A DNA stretch of 64,000 nucleotides from Amycolatopsis vancoresmycina (GTDB lineage Bacteria; Actinomycetota; Actinomycetes; Mycobacteriales; Pseudonocardiaceae), in contig NZ_JNYY01000028.1 in the NCBI RefSeq assembly GCF_000716785.1, positions 56,748 to 120,747 of the forward strand. The letters are read 5' to 3'. Both the position numbers and the translations under genes were made by a program. The notes beneath the pieces were generated by a model. It did no database searches. It had not been told where the DNA came from and worked only from the letters and a program-made list of their open reading frames with translations. This document shows positions 41,763 to 49,736 of this stretch, one piece after another (position 1 is the first letter of the stretch; every line of letters starts with the position of its first letter).

Positions 41763-42271
41763 GCCTGGACCAGCTGATCCAGTCTACTTTGGACTCTGCC
41801 GGGCTGGAGTACGACAAACGCGGTCCTGGCAAGTACTTCGTCACGCTGCCGGGGACGAAGAAGCTGCAGACGAACGCGTGGCTCGTCGACGGCGACCACG
41901 CGTTTTCGGTGGAGGCGTTCGTCTGCCGCCGTCCCGACGAGTCCCATGAGGACGTTTACCGGTTCCTGTTGCAGCGCAACGCCAAGCTATACGGCGTCCA
42001 CTACACAGTGGACAGTCTCGGGGACATCTACCTGGTCGGCCGGTTCGGCAAGGACACGCTGACCGCCGACGAGCTCGACAAGGTGCTCGGCCAGGTCCTC
42101 GAAGCGGCCGACGGTGACTTCAACACGCTGCTGGAGCTGGGCTTCGCGACGTCGATCAAGCGCGAGTGGGACTGGCGCGTCTCCCGCGGCGAATCACTCG
42201 CCAACCTCCAGGCGTTCAAGCACCTCGTCGCGCCCGAGCGGCCGCACGAACCGGGCTTGACCGAGTCGTGA
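41759..42271 (+). CDS. YbjN-domain protein (Rv0487-like)
   Basis: The 170-residue protein fits the YbjN fold, with LIQSTLDSAGLEYDKRGPGKYFVTLPG, AFVCRRPDESHEDVYRFLLQRN, VDSLGDIYLVGRF and LLELGFATSIKREWDWR. The family is unassigned biochemically; in mycobacteria it follows mshA and is conserved there. The GTG overlaps the mshA stop by 4 bp. A GC-rich hairpin follows the stop. Confidence 0.85.
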   Translation: MSLDQLIQSTLDSAGLEYDKRGPGKYFVTLPGTKKLQTNAWLVDGDHAFSVEAFVCRRPDESHEDVYRFLLQRNAKLYGVHYTVDSLGDIYLVGRFGKDTLTADELDKVLGQVLEAADGDFNTLLELGFATSIKREWDWRVSRGESLANLQAFKHLVAPERPHEPGLTES

Positions 42272-42274
42272 CCC

Positions 42275-42291
42275 GGGCCGTGCAACGGCCC
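42275..42291 (+). terminator. Small GC-rich hairpin after ybjN-like gene
   Basis: GGGCCGT (42275-42281) and ACGGCCC (42285-42291) are perfect arms with a 3-nt loop, right after the stop. The stem is short and no T-run follows, so it is a weak call. Confidence 0.5.
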
Positions 42292-42341
42292 TGAACCGGA
42301 CATCCGTCTCCTCGCCAGTCGAAACTGGAGGGAGACGCGGA

Positions 42342-43208
42342 ATGCGGACTCGATGGAGAGCCGGGCTGGCGGCGGCCGCGGTGGCGTTCGCGCTGGCCGG
42401 GTGCTCGGCGGCGGAGAACGGGGCATCGTCCACGGCGGACAGTGCCGGGTCGGGGCCGGTCCCGGCCGCGCCGCAGCAGGGCAGCGGCAAATCCGGGGCG
42501 GAGAAGGTGACCCCGCCGCAGGCGGGCGCCACCGACCGCAAGCTCTCGCGCAGCGCCCGGCTCGAACTGACCGCCACCAAGGTCACCGACGTCGTCGCGC
42601 AGGCCCGCGGGATCGCGCAGGGCGCCGGCGGCTACACCGGGCAGGAGAGCACCGGCGACGAGTCGGCGACGCTCAGCCTCGCGGTGCCCGCGGACAAGCT
42701 CGACGGCGTGCTCGACCAGCTCTCGCACCTGGGCACGGCCCTGGTCAAACGGGAGCTGAACACCCAGGACGTGACCGAGCAGGTCGTCGACGTCGAAGCG
42801 CGGCTGGCGACGCAGCGCGCGTCGGTGGAGCGGATCCGCGCGCTGCTCGCGCGGGCCACTTCGGTGTCCGAGATCGCGTCGGTCGAAAGCGAGCTGACGA
42901 GCCGCGAGGCGACGCTGGAATCCCTCGAGCAGCAGCGGAACTCGCTGGCGGGCAGCGTCGCGATGGCGACCGTGGCGATGACCGTCCGCAGCGTCGCCGC
43001 GCCCCCGCCGCCCGGCGAGGACCACAGCGGCTTCTTCGGCGGGCTGGCCGGGGGCTGGCACGCGTTCCTCGTGTTCGGCGGCGGCCTGCTGACGGTGCTC
43101 GGGGCGATCGCGCCGTTCCTGCTCTTCCTCGCGCCGCTGGGCTGGCTCGCGTGGTGGCTGCACCGGCGGCGCCGCGTCGTCCCGGCGCCGGAGCCGGGCG
43201 AGGGCTGA
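42342..43208 (+). CDS. DUF4349 lipoprotein
   Basis: The 288-residue protein has a lipobox (FALAGCSAA) and the DUF4349 pattern: LSRSARLELTATKVTDVVAQARG, GGYTGQEST, a long coiled-coil helix (TQRASVERIRALLARATSVSEIASVESEL) and two C-terminal membrane helices. It is anchored at both ends of the molecule. Such proteins are found in many actinobacteria and Firmicutes without known activity. It is followed by a 420-bp gene-free stretch. Confidence 0.8.
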   Translation: MRTRWRAGLAAAAVAFALAGCSAAENGASSTADSAGSGPVPAAPQQGSGKSGAEKVTPPQAGATDRKLSRSARLELTATKVTDVVAQARGIAQGAGGYTGQESTGDESATLSLAVPADKLDGVLDQLSHLGTALVKRELNTQDVTEQVVDVEARLATQRASVERIRALLARATSVSEIASVESELTSREATLESLEQQRNSLAGSVAMATVAMTVRSVAAPPPPGEDHSGFFGGLAGGWHAFLVFGGGLLTVLGAIAPFLLFLAPLGWLAWWLHRRRRVVPAPEPGEG

Positions 43209-43628
43209 GCGGAACAGGCGGGACGGCTCGAGGGAGGGGGGAGTCGCGATCTCGAGCCGCCCCGCTGAAGTTCCCGCCGATCAGGACCCGGTGACGAGGG
43301 GGGTGCCAACGGGGCCGGGCGGGCCGCGGCTCGGCAGGGGGAGACGAGCCGCGGTCAAAGCCCGAAACCGGCCGGGGAGTGCGTGGAATCCGGCCGCTCG
43401 GGACGTAGTCAACCTGTCAGATCCCGGCGGGTAATCACAAGGCTACTGGCTAGCCCGTTCGAGTGAATTTACCGCTGAGCGATAACAGAACGCAGTGGGT
43501 AGCCGGAATTTTGCGCGTTGTTGGCGAACGGACTTGTCGAAGGGTGAAGTGTTACTTCGGAGTAACACACTCTGGGTAGGACGAGGTCACCAGTCGGCTG
43601 CGTGGTGCGTTCTGGCAGGCTGTTGGCC
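43209..43628. other. 420-bp gene-free stretch with operator-like palindrome
   Basis: No gene is seen. It contains a less GC-rich block (43380-43500), an IR at 43549-43568 and AT-rich patches that may be promoter. It separates the DUF4349 gene from gpmA. Confidence 0.5.
43549..43568. promoter_or_regulatory. 20-bp operator-like palindrome upstream of gpmA
   Basis: GTGTTACT-TCGG-AGTAACAC: 8-bp perfect arms with a 4-bp spacer, 61 bp upstream of the gpmA start. Candidate repressor or activator site; binder unknown. Confidence 0.6.
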
Positions 43629-44378
43629 ATGGCCGAGATTGGGACGTTGGTGCTGCTGCGGCACGGGCAGAGCACGTGGAACGCGGAAAACCTGTTCACC
43701 GGCTGGGTGGACGTACCGCTGTCGGAGCAGGGCGAGGGCGAAGCCCGCCAGGGCGGTCAGCTGCTGGCCGGTGCCGGGCTGCTCCCGGACGTGGTGCACA
43801 CCTCGCTGCTGCGCCGCGCGATCTCCACCGCGAACATCGCGCTGGACGCCGCCGACCGGCACTGGATCCCGGTGAAGCGCGACTGGCGCCTCAACGAGCG
43901 CCACTACGGCGCGCTGCAGGGCAAGGACAAGAAGCAGACGCTGAACGAGTTCGGCGAGGAGCAGTTCATGCTCTGGCGCCGCTCGTACGACACCCCGCCG
44001 CCGCCGATCGATCCGAAGGACGAGTGGAGCCAGGCCGGCGACCCCCGCTACGCCAACCTCGGCGACGACGCCCCGCTGACCGAGTGCCTCAAGGACGTCG
44101 TCGAGCGGCTCCTGCCGTACTGGGAGTCCGAGATCGTGCCGGACCTGCGCGCGGGCAAGACCGTGCTGGTCGCCGCGCACGGCAACTCGCTGCGCGCGCT
44201 GGTCAAGCACCTCGACGGCATCTCCGACGCCGACATCGCGGGCCTGAACATCCCCACCGGCATCCCGCTGCGCTACGACCTCACGGCCGACCTGCAGCCG
44301 GTCAAGCCGGGCGGCGAGTACCTCGACCCCGAGGCCGCCAAGGAAGCCGCCGCCGCGGTGGCGAACCAGGGCCGCTGA
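43629..44378 (+). CDS. gpmA: 2,3-bisphosphoglycerate-dependent phosphoglycerate mutase
   Basis: The 249-residue dPGM has LVLLRHGQSTWNAENLFTGW (phosphorylated His in LRHG), RHYGALQGKDK and AAHGNSLRALVKHLDG with the second His. It interconverts 3- and 2-phosphoglycerate in glycolysis. The ATG at 43629 gives the normal length. The homologue in M. tuberculosis (Rv0489) lies just upstream of senX3-regX3, as here with a short insert. A strong hairpin terminator follows. Confidence 0.95.
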   Translation: MAEIGTLVLLRHGQSTWNAENLFTGWVDVPLSEQGEGEARQGGQLLAGAGLLPDVVHTSLLRRAISTANIALDAADRHWIPVKRDWRLNERHYGALQGKDKKQTLNEFGEEQFMLWRRSYDTPPPPIDPKDEWSQAGDPRYANLGDDAPLTECLKDVVERLLPYWESEIVPDLRAGKTVLVAAHGNSLRALVKHLDGISDADIAGLNIPTGIPLRYDLTADLQPVKPGGEYLDPEAAKEAAAAVANQGR

Positions 44379-44385
44379 GCTGAGT

Positions 44386-44417
44386 CCGTGAAGGCCGCCT
44401 CGATGCGGCCTTCACGG
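44386..44417. terminator. 13-bp hairpin terminator after gpmA
   Basis: CCGTGAAGGCCGC (44386-44398) pairs perfectly with GCGGCCTTCACGG (44405-44417) around a 6-nt loop. It ends with CTTT. Convergent with the frameshifted lipoprotein gene, so it may serve both. Confidence 0.85.
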
Positions 44418-44420
44418 CTT

Positions 44421-44847
44421 TCAGGCGGCGGTGACCGGGTGGACGGCGGTCGCCTTCCAGGTGCCGCCGGTGTGGACGACGTCGAGCTCGGCGGTCAAGC
44501 GGGCGCCCGCCGGCGCCGCATCGCGCGTCCCGCCCGCGCTGCGGGCGCCGGTTGCGCCGGGTCGACCGCGATGTCCGAGAGCCGCCAGTGCCCGCCGTCC
44601 CGGATCGCGGTGAACGCAACCCTGGCCACGCCCTTCGACGTGCCGCTGTCCTGGTCGAGCAATGCCAGGTCCCGGACCCGGTCGCCGGTCAGCTCCAGTG
44701 CCGCTGCCTCTCGCACCCGCGTGACCAGGCGCACCGGCTGCGCCGGCTCGTGTCGACCAGCGCGAGGTTGCCGCCGACCGGCACGGCCGTGCCGGTCACC
44801 GTGCACGCGGACGTCAGCAGGACCAGCGCCGGCAGCATCCGCTTCAC
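44421..44847 (-). pseudogene. Lipoprotein gene with two -1 frameshifts
   Basis: On the minus strand a GTG start (44847) opens a lipobox-type signal (VLLTSACTVTG). The frame continues to about 44745. It must then shift by one base to read AQPVRLVTRVREAAALEL through IRDGGHWRLSDIAVDP. Another shift by one base in the GC-rich stretch near 44510-44560 is needed to reach RLTAELDVVHTGGTWKATAVHP and the stop at 44421-44423. Each break corresponds to one missing base. Without them it would be about 142 residues. Real decay or sequencing error cannot be told apart here. It overlaps the LuxR-type gene by 4 bp. Confidence 0.65.
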
Positions 44848-45482
44848 AGCAGACCGGCCTCGCGGGCCCTGGCGCCGGCCTGGAAGCGCGAGGACGCGCC
44901 GAGCAGCTCCATCACCTCCGCCACGCGCCGCCGGTAGGTGCGCAGGCTGACGCCGAGGACCCGGGCCGCCGTCTCGTCCTTGCAGCCCGAGGCCAGCTGC
45001 TCCAGGATCTCCCGCGCGCCCAGCTCGGTGAACCTCGCCTGGTACGCCTCGAGGTCGGTCGCGCCGTGCCAGGCCGCTTCGAACAGCGACTGGATGCCCT
45101 GGACCAGGGCCGGGCTGCTGATCACGGTGTAGCCGCGGACGCCGCCGACGTGGTCGCCGGCCACGATCGCGATCCGGCGGTCGAGGATGATCGTCTCGTT
45201 GACCTCGCGCTCGGTGATCCGGATCCGGGCGCCGTTGTCGGCCATGTGCCGCAGGTGCCCGGCCAGAGTGGGGTCGAGCAGCACCGCGGGCTGGTACATC
45301 TTGCGCACGGTCATCCCGCGCATCGAGTGCTCCCGCTCCGTGGTCGTCGGCTGCGCCACCGACCACGTGTGCAGGTCGCGGGCCGCGCACGAGATCTCCG
45401 TGGCGGCCTCGAACAGGTGCGCCGTCCGCTCGAACAGCTCCGCTTCGCCGCGCACCATGACGACGTCTGTCACCTTCTCCAC
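44844..45482 (-). CDS. LuxR-type HTH regulator
   Basis: The 212-residue protein has a central sensor-like domain (about residues 20-140) and a C-terminal helix-turn-helix (GCKDETAARVLGVSLRTYRRRVAEVMELLGA) of the LuxR/sigma-4 type. The ATG/GTG start is uncertain; GTG 45482 is chosen (VEKVTDVV). It is divergent from an aldo/keto reductase, its likely target. It ends overlapping the start of the broken lipoprotein. Confidence 0.75.
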   Translation of the reverse strand: MEKVTDVVMVRGEAELFERTAHLFEAATEISCAARDLHTWSVAQPTTTEREHSMRGMTVRKMYQPAVLLDPTLAGHLRHMADNGARIRITEREVNETIILDRRIAIVAGDHVGGVRGYTVISSPALVQGIQSLFEAAWHGATDLEAYQARFTELGAREILEQLASGCKDETAARVLGVSLRTYRRRVAEVMELLGASSRFQAGARAREAGLL

Positions 45483-45549
45483 GCATTCCAGTGTGGCAGC
45501 AAGATGCCAAACCCGGTGGTCGCGCGGGCCGCGCCGGAAGGCTGGAGCC

Positions 45550-46410
45550 ATGACCACGAACACCACGCCCGCCGCCGCCGCGGGCACCTGGAAGCTCGGC
45601 TCCTTCGAAGTCAACCGGCTCGGCTTCGGCGCCATGCGCCTGATGTCCACCACGGACGGCGGCATCCGCGCCCGCGAGACGTCCCTCGCCGTGCTGCGCC
45701 GGGCCGTCGAGCTCGGCGTCAACCACTTCGACACGGCCGCGTTCTACTTCGCCGGGCCGCGCTCGGCCAACGAACTGCTCAACACCGCGCTGGCGCCGTA
45801 CGACGACCTCGTCATCACCACCAAGGTCGGCCCGGGCCGGGACTACGAGGGCACCTTCTACACCGCCCGGCCCGAGCAGCTGCGCGCCCAGGTCGAGGAG
45901 AACCTGCGCGAGCTGGGCCTCGACCACCTCGACGTCGTCAACTACCGGATCGGCCAGGCCCTCGACCGCGGGGAAGGCTCGCTCGCCGACGGCTTCGGCG
46001 CCCTCGCCGAACTGCGCGAAGCCGGGCTGATCCGCGAGCTGGGCATCTCCAACGTCAGCCCGGAGCACCTCACCGAGGCGCTGGCGATCGCGCCCGTCGT
46101 CTGCGTCCAGAACCAGTACGGCCTCACCGCCCGCCGCGAGGACGACGAACTCGTCCGGATGTGCGCCGAGCGGGGGATCGCCTTCGTGCCCTTCTTCGCC
46201 GTCGCGAGCGGGACCGGCGAGGACGCGCGGGTCGCCGAGGTCGCCCGCCGCCACGACGCCACCCCGGCGCAGGTGCAGCTCGCGTGGACGCTCCACCAGG
46301 GGCCGAACGTCCTCGCCATCCCGGGCACCGGTGACCTCGCGCACCTCGAACAGAACGTCGCCGCGGCGGCGATCGAACTCACCGCCGAGGACCTGGCCAC
46401 CCTCGGGTGA
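45550..46410 (+). CDS. Aldo/keto reductase
   Basis: The 286-residue AKR has the typical start GFGAMRLMS, ELGVNHFDTAAFY (catalytic Asp and Tyr), LVITTKVG (Lys) and DVVNYRIGQALD at the position usually holding His. A C-terminal NADPH-binding region (VLAIPGTGDLAHLEQNV) completes it. It probably reduces aldehydes with NADPH. The ATG at 45550 is supported by GGCTGGAGCC upstream. It is divergent from a LuxR-type regulator. Confidence 0.85.
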   Translation: MTTNTTPAAAAGTWKLGSFEVNRLGFGAMRLMSTTDGGIRARETSLAVLRRAVELGVNHFDTAAFYFAGPRSANELLNTALAPYDDLVITTKVGPGRDYEGTFYTARPEQLRAQVEENLRELGLDHLDVVNYRIGQALDRGEGSLADGFGALAELREAGLIRELGISNVSPEHLTEALAIAPVVCVQNQYGLTARREDDELVRMCAERGIAFVPFFAVASGTGEDARVAEVARRHDATPAQVQLAWTLHQGPNVLAIPGTGDLAHLEQNVAAAAIELTAEDLATLG

Positions 46411-46549
46411 TTCACCCGGAATGTCTCGCCGGGGATTCGATCGGGTGAACGTGGCCTGAAGCCCCGGCGAACATGTCCTCCGCAGGTGTCGCGGTGCTCA
46501 CGACAAGGCGGACAACGCTAGGCCGAAGGGCCACTTCTCAGCTTACGAT
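46411..46549 (+). promoter_or_regulatory. senX3 promoter region with TTCACCCG inverted repeat
   Basis: TTCACCCG (46411-46418) and CGGGTGAA (46442-46449) are perfect inverted copies. The GGTGAAC and GGCGAAC blocks (46444-46450, 46465-46471) resemble the half-sites of PhoB/RegX3-type boxes. A TACGAT -10-like hexamer (46544-46549) ends 6 nt before the senX3 GTG. RegX3 autoregulation is plausible by analogy. Confidence 0.5.
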
Positions 46550-46555
46550 CGGGCC

Positions 46556-47797
46556 GTGACCACGCCTGTTTCACTTGCACTGGCCATCGGCGCACTGGTG
46601 GCCGGTGCGGTGGTCGGCTACTTCGTCGCGCGGGCGCGCACCCGCCGGGAAGAGGCTCGGCCGCCGGGCCCGACCGTCGCGGAGCTCCTCGAACGGCTGG
46701 TCCGCTCTTCGACCAACGGCATCGTCGTGCTCAACCGCTTCGGCGACATGGTGCTGCACAACCCGCGCGCCTACGAGCTGGGCCTGGTGAAGGTCAACCA
46801 GGCCGACCCGCGGGCCCGCAAGGCCGCCGAGCAGGTGACCGAGACCGACGAACCGCTGGAAATCGATCTCTCGCCGCTCGAAGCGCGCGGCCGCCAGCCG
46901 GAGGCGGTGCTCGGGCAGGTCCGGCCGCTCGGCGACGGCTTCACCGTCGTCGAGGCCGTCGACCACTCCGAGGCCATCCGGCTGGAGGCCGTGCGCCGCG
47001 ACTTCGTCGCCAACGTCAGCCACGAGCTCAAGACCCCCGTGGGCGCGATCGCGCTGCTCACCGAGGCCGTGCTCGACGCCGCCGAGGACGTCGAGGAGGT
47101 CCGCCGCTTCGGCGGCAAGATCCTGCGCGAGTCCACCCGGCTCGGCCAGCTCGTCACCGAGCTGATCGCGCTGTCCCGGCTGCAGGGCGCCGAACGGCTG
47201 CCCGACCTCAACGTCGTCGAGGTCGACGCGGTCGTCCGCGAAGCGCTCGGCCGCACCACGCTCTCGGCCGAGTCGGCCGACATCCGGATCACCACCGACA
47301 ACCCGAGCAGCCTGCTCATCGAGGGCGACCGGACGCTGCTGGTCACCGCGCTGTCGAACCTGCTGGAGAACGCCGTCGCGTACTCGCCGGCCGGCAGCCC
47401 GGTGTCGATCTCCCGGCGGCTCGCCGACGGCATGGTCGAGATCGCCGTCACCGACCGCGGCATCGGCATCGCCGAAGAGGAGCAGCAGCGCGTGTTCGAG
47501 CGCTTCTACCGGGCCGACAAGGCCCGCTCCCGCGCCACCGGCGGCACCGGCCTCGGGCTGGCGATCGTCAAGCACGTCGCGGCCAACCACGGCGGCTCGG
47601 TCGGGCTGTGGAGCCGCCCCGGGACCGGCTCGACGTTCACCCTGCGCATCCCCGCGCACGTCAGCCCCGAGCCGGCGCCGGAGCCGGCGCGGGCCGCCAA
47701 GACCTCGCCGGCACCGCGGCAGGAGAAGACCCCCGAGCGCACCCAGAGGCTCGTGGTTACCGGGCAGGACAGCCCAGATCATGGAGGAAACCTGTGA
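46556..47797 (+). CDS. senX3: Sensor histidine kinase SenX3
   Basis: The 413-residue kinase has a single N-terminal membrane helix (ALAIGALVAGAVVGYFVA), a PAS-like region (residues 41-140), and HisKA with phospho-acceptor His156 in FVANVSHELKTPVGAI. HATPase_c follows (NLLENAVAYSP, DRGIGIAEEEQQRVFERFY, GTGLGLAIVKHV). It should phosphorylate RegX3, which in mycobacteria reports phosphate limitation. The GTG at 46556 fits a leaderless mRNA. The stop overlaps regX3 by 4 bp. Confidence 0.92.
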   Translation: MTTPVSLALAIGALVAGAVVGYFVARARTRREEARPPGPTVAELLERLVRSSTNGIVVLNRFGDMVLHNPRAYELGLVKVNQADPRARKAAEQVTETDEPLEIDLSPLEARGRQPEAVLGQVRPLGDGFTVVEAVDHSEAIRLEAVRRDFVANVSHELKTPVGAIALLTEAVLDAAEDVEEVRRFGGKILRESTRLGQLVTELIALSRLQGAERLPDLNVVEVDAVVREALGRTTLSAESADIRITTDNPSSLLIEGDRTLLVTALSNLLENAVAYSPAGSPVSISRRLADGMVEIAVTDRGIGIAEEEQQRVFERFYRADKARSRATGGTGLGLAIVKHVAANHGGSVGLWSRPGTGSTFTLRIPAHVSPEPAPEPARAAKTSPAPRQEKTPERTQRLVVTGQDSPDHGGNL

Positions 47798-48483
47798 CCA
47801 GGGTTCTCATCGTCGAGGACGAGGAGTCGTTCGCCGACCCCCTCGCCTTCCTGCTGCGCAAGGAAGGGTTCACCGCGGCCGTGGCCGGCACCGGCCAGGC
47901 GGCGCTGGAGGAGTTCGACCGCAACGGCGCCGACATCGTGCTGCTCGACCTGATGCTGCCCGGGATGAGCGGCACCGACGTCTGCAAGCAGCTGCGCCAG
48001 CGCTCGGCCGTGCCGGTCATCATGGTGACCGCCCGCGACAGCGAGATCGACAAGGTCGTCGGCCTCGAGCTGGGCGCGGACGACTACGTGACGAAGCCGT
48101 ACTCGGCGCGCGAGCTGATCGCGCGGGTCCGCGCGGTGCTCCGGCGCGGCGGCGAGCCCGGTTCGGAGGGCGAGCTGGCCCCGCTGGTCCTCTCGGCGGG
48201 ACCGGTCCGGATGGACGTCGAGCGCCACGTGGTGACAGTGGACGGCGCGGAGGTGTCGCTCCCGTTGAAGGAGTTCGACCTGCTGGAGTACCTGCTGCGC
48301 AACGTCGGCCGGGTGCTGACCCGCGGCCAGCTGATCGACCGGGTGTGGGGCGCGGACTACGTGGGCGACACGAAGACGCTGGACGTCCACGTGAAGCGGC
48401 TGCGCTCGAAGATCGAACCGGACCCGGGCTCGCCGCGGCACCTGGTGACGGTTCGCGGGCTGGGCTACAAGTTCGAGACGTAA
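47794..48483 (+). CDS. regX3: Response regulator RegX3
   Basis: The 229-residue OmpR/PhoB-type regulator has a receiver domain (VLIVEDEESFADPLAFL, phospho-acceptor Asp52 in VLLDLMLPGMSG, Lys in TKPYSARE) and a winged helix (LPLKEFDLLEYLLRNVGRVLTRGQLIDRVWG). The GTG at 47794 overlaps the senX3 stop. It likely controls phosphate-uptake and related genes. The following gene, ppx, is also phosphate-linked. Confidence 0.94.
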   Translation: MTRVLIVEDEESFADPLAFLLRKEGFTAAVAGTGQAALEEFDRNGADIVLLDLMLPGMSGTDVCKQLRQRSAVPVIMVTARDSEIDKVVGLELGADDYVTKPYSARELIARVRAVLRRGGEPGSEGELAPLVLSAGPVRMDVERHVVTVDGAEVSLPLKEFDLLEYLLRNVGRVLTRGQLIDRVWGADYVGDTKTLDVHVKRLRSKIEPDPGSPRHLVTVRGLGYKFET

Positions 48484-48595
48484 GTCCTTTTTGGTGGGCT
48501 ATCGCCCCGGTGGAGGCGCGCCGGGGCGGTACCGCACCGAGTGTTTTCGGTTACATGTTCGAGACCTGGCGCTGGGCCCGGTACCGTGGACACCC

Positions 48596-49579
48596 GTGCG
48601 CCTAGGGGTACTCGACGTCGGTTCCAACACCGTCCACCTGCTCGTGGTCGACGCCCACCGGGGCGCCCACCCGACGCCGATGCATTCCGAAAAGTCCGTG
48701 CTGCGCCTCGCCGAGCGGATCACCAGGGGCGGCGAGCTCAGCCGCGCCGGTGCCGACGAGCTCTGCACCGCGGTCCAGTCCGCGAAGGACGCCGCCGCCC
48801 GGCTCGGCTGCGAAGAAGTCATGGCCTTCGCCACTTCGGCCGTCCGCGAGGCGAAGAACTCCGCGAAGGTGCTCGCCCGGGTGGCCGAGGAAACCGGCGT
48901 CGACCTGCAGGTGCTCTCCGGGGTCGACGAAGCGCGGCACACCTTCCTCGCCGTCCGCCGCTGGTACGGCTGGTCGGCCGGTCAGCTGCTGGTGCTCGAC
49001 ATCGGCGGCGGCTCCCTCGAAGTCGCGATGGGCCGCGACGAGGAGCCCGTGCTCGCCGAATCCCTGCCGCTGGGGGCCGGGCGCACCACGCGCACCCGCT
49101 TCAAGCACGACCCGCCGACGCGCTCGGAGCTCGTCGCCACGTCCGCGTGGCTGGACGACCAGCTCACCGACCTCGCGCGCAAGGTCACCAAATGGGGTGA
49201 ACCCGATCGGGTCGTGGCCACGTCGAAGACGTTCCGCTCGCTCGCCAGGCTGACCGGCGCCGCCCCCTCGGCGGCGGGCCCGCGCGTGCGACGTACGCTC
49301 ACGGACACCGCATTGCGCCAGCTCCTGGCCTTCATCTCGCGGATGCCGTCGGCCGATCTCGCGCAGCTCGAGGGCGTCAGTTCGAGCCGGTCGCACCAGC
49401 TCGTGGCGGGTGCGCTCGTCGCGCAGGCCACGATGCGGGCGCTCGGGGTGCCGGAACTCGAGATCTGCCCGTGGGCTCTGCGAGAGGGTGTCATCCTGCG
49501 GCGGCTGGACCATTCCACCGGCGCGGATGAGACTGGAGCCGCCCTCGCGGGGCGCTTCGGCGCACAGGAGGACCGGTGA
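48596..49579 (+). CDS. ppx: Ppx/GppA exopolyphosphatase (Rv0496-like)
   Basis: The 327-residue ASKHA-fold enzyme begins LGVLDVGSNTVHLLVVDA (phosphate 1). It continues with MAFATSAVREAKNSAKVL, LVLDIGGGSLEVAMG (phosphate 2) and a C-terminal SSSRSHQLVAGALVA. It should hydrolyse polyphosphate and possibly pppGpp. The GTG at 48596 is 8 nt after TACCGT. It follows regX3, consistent with a phosphate-stress unit. Confidence 0.9.
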   Translation: MRLGVLDVGSNTVHLLVVDAHRGAHPTPMHSEKSVLRLAERITRGGELSRAGADELCTAVQSAKDAAARLGCEEVMAFATSAVREAKNSAKVLARVAEETGVDLQVLSGVDEARHTFLAVRRWYGWSAGQLLVLDIGGGSLEVAMGRDEEPVLAESLPLGAGRTTRTRFKHDPPTRSELVATSAWLDDQLTDLARKVTKWGEPDRVVATSKTFRSLARLTGAAPSAAGPRVRRTLTDTALRQLLAFISRMPSADLAQLEGVSSSRSHQLVAGALVAQATMRALGVPELEICPWALREGVILRRLDHSTGADETGAALAGRFGAQEDR

Positions 49580-49736
49580 AAGCACACGGCTGGACTTCGC
49601 ACGCAGAAGATGGGCACGGTGGAGAGGTGACGGACATGCAGAGGACGGCGTACAGCGCGCGCTGCGCCCCCGAGCTGCCGTCGGGGACCTCCCCGCGAGG
49701 TGCCGAGGACCCGGAGCGCGCAGGGGATTACCAGGT

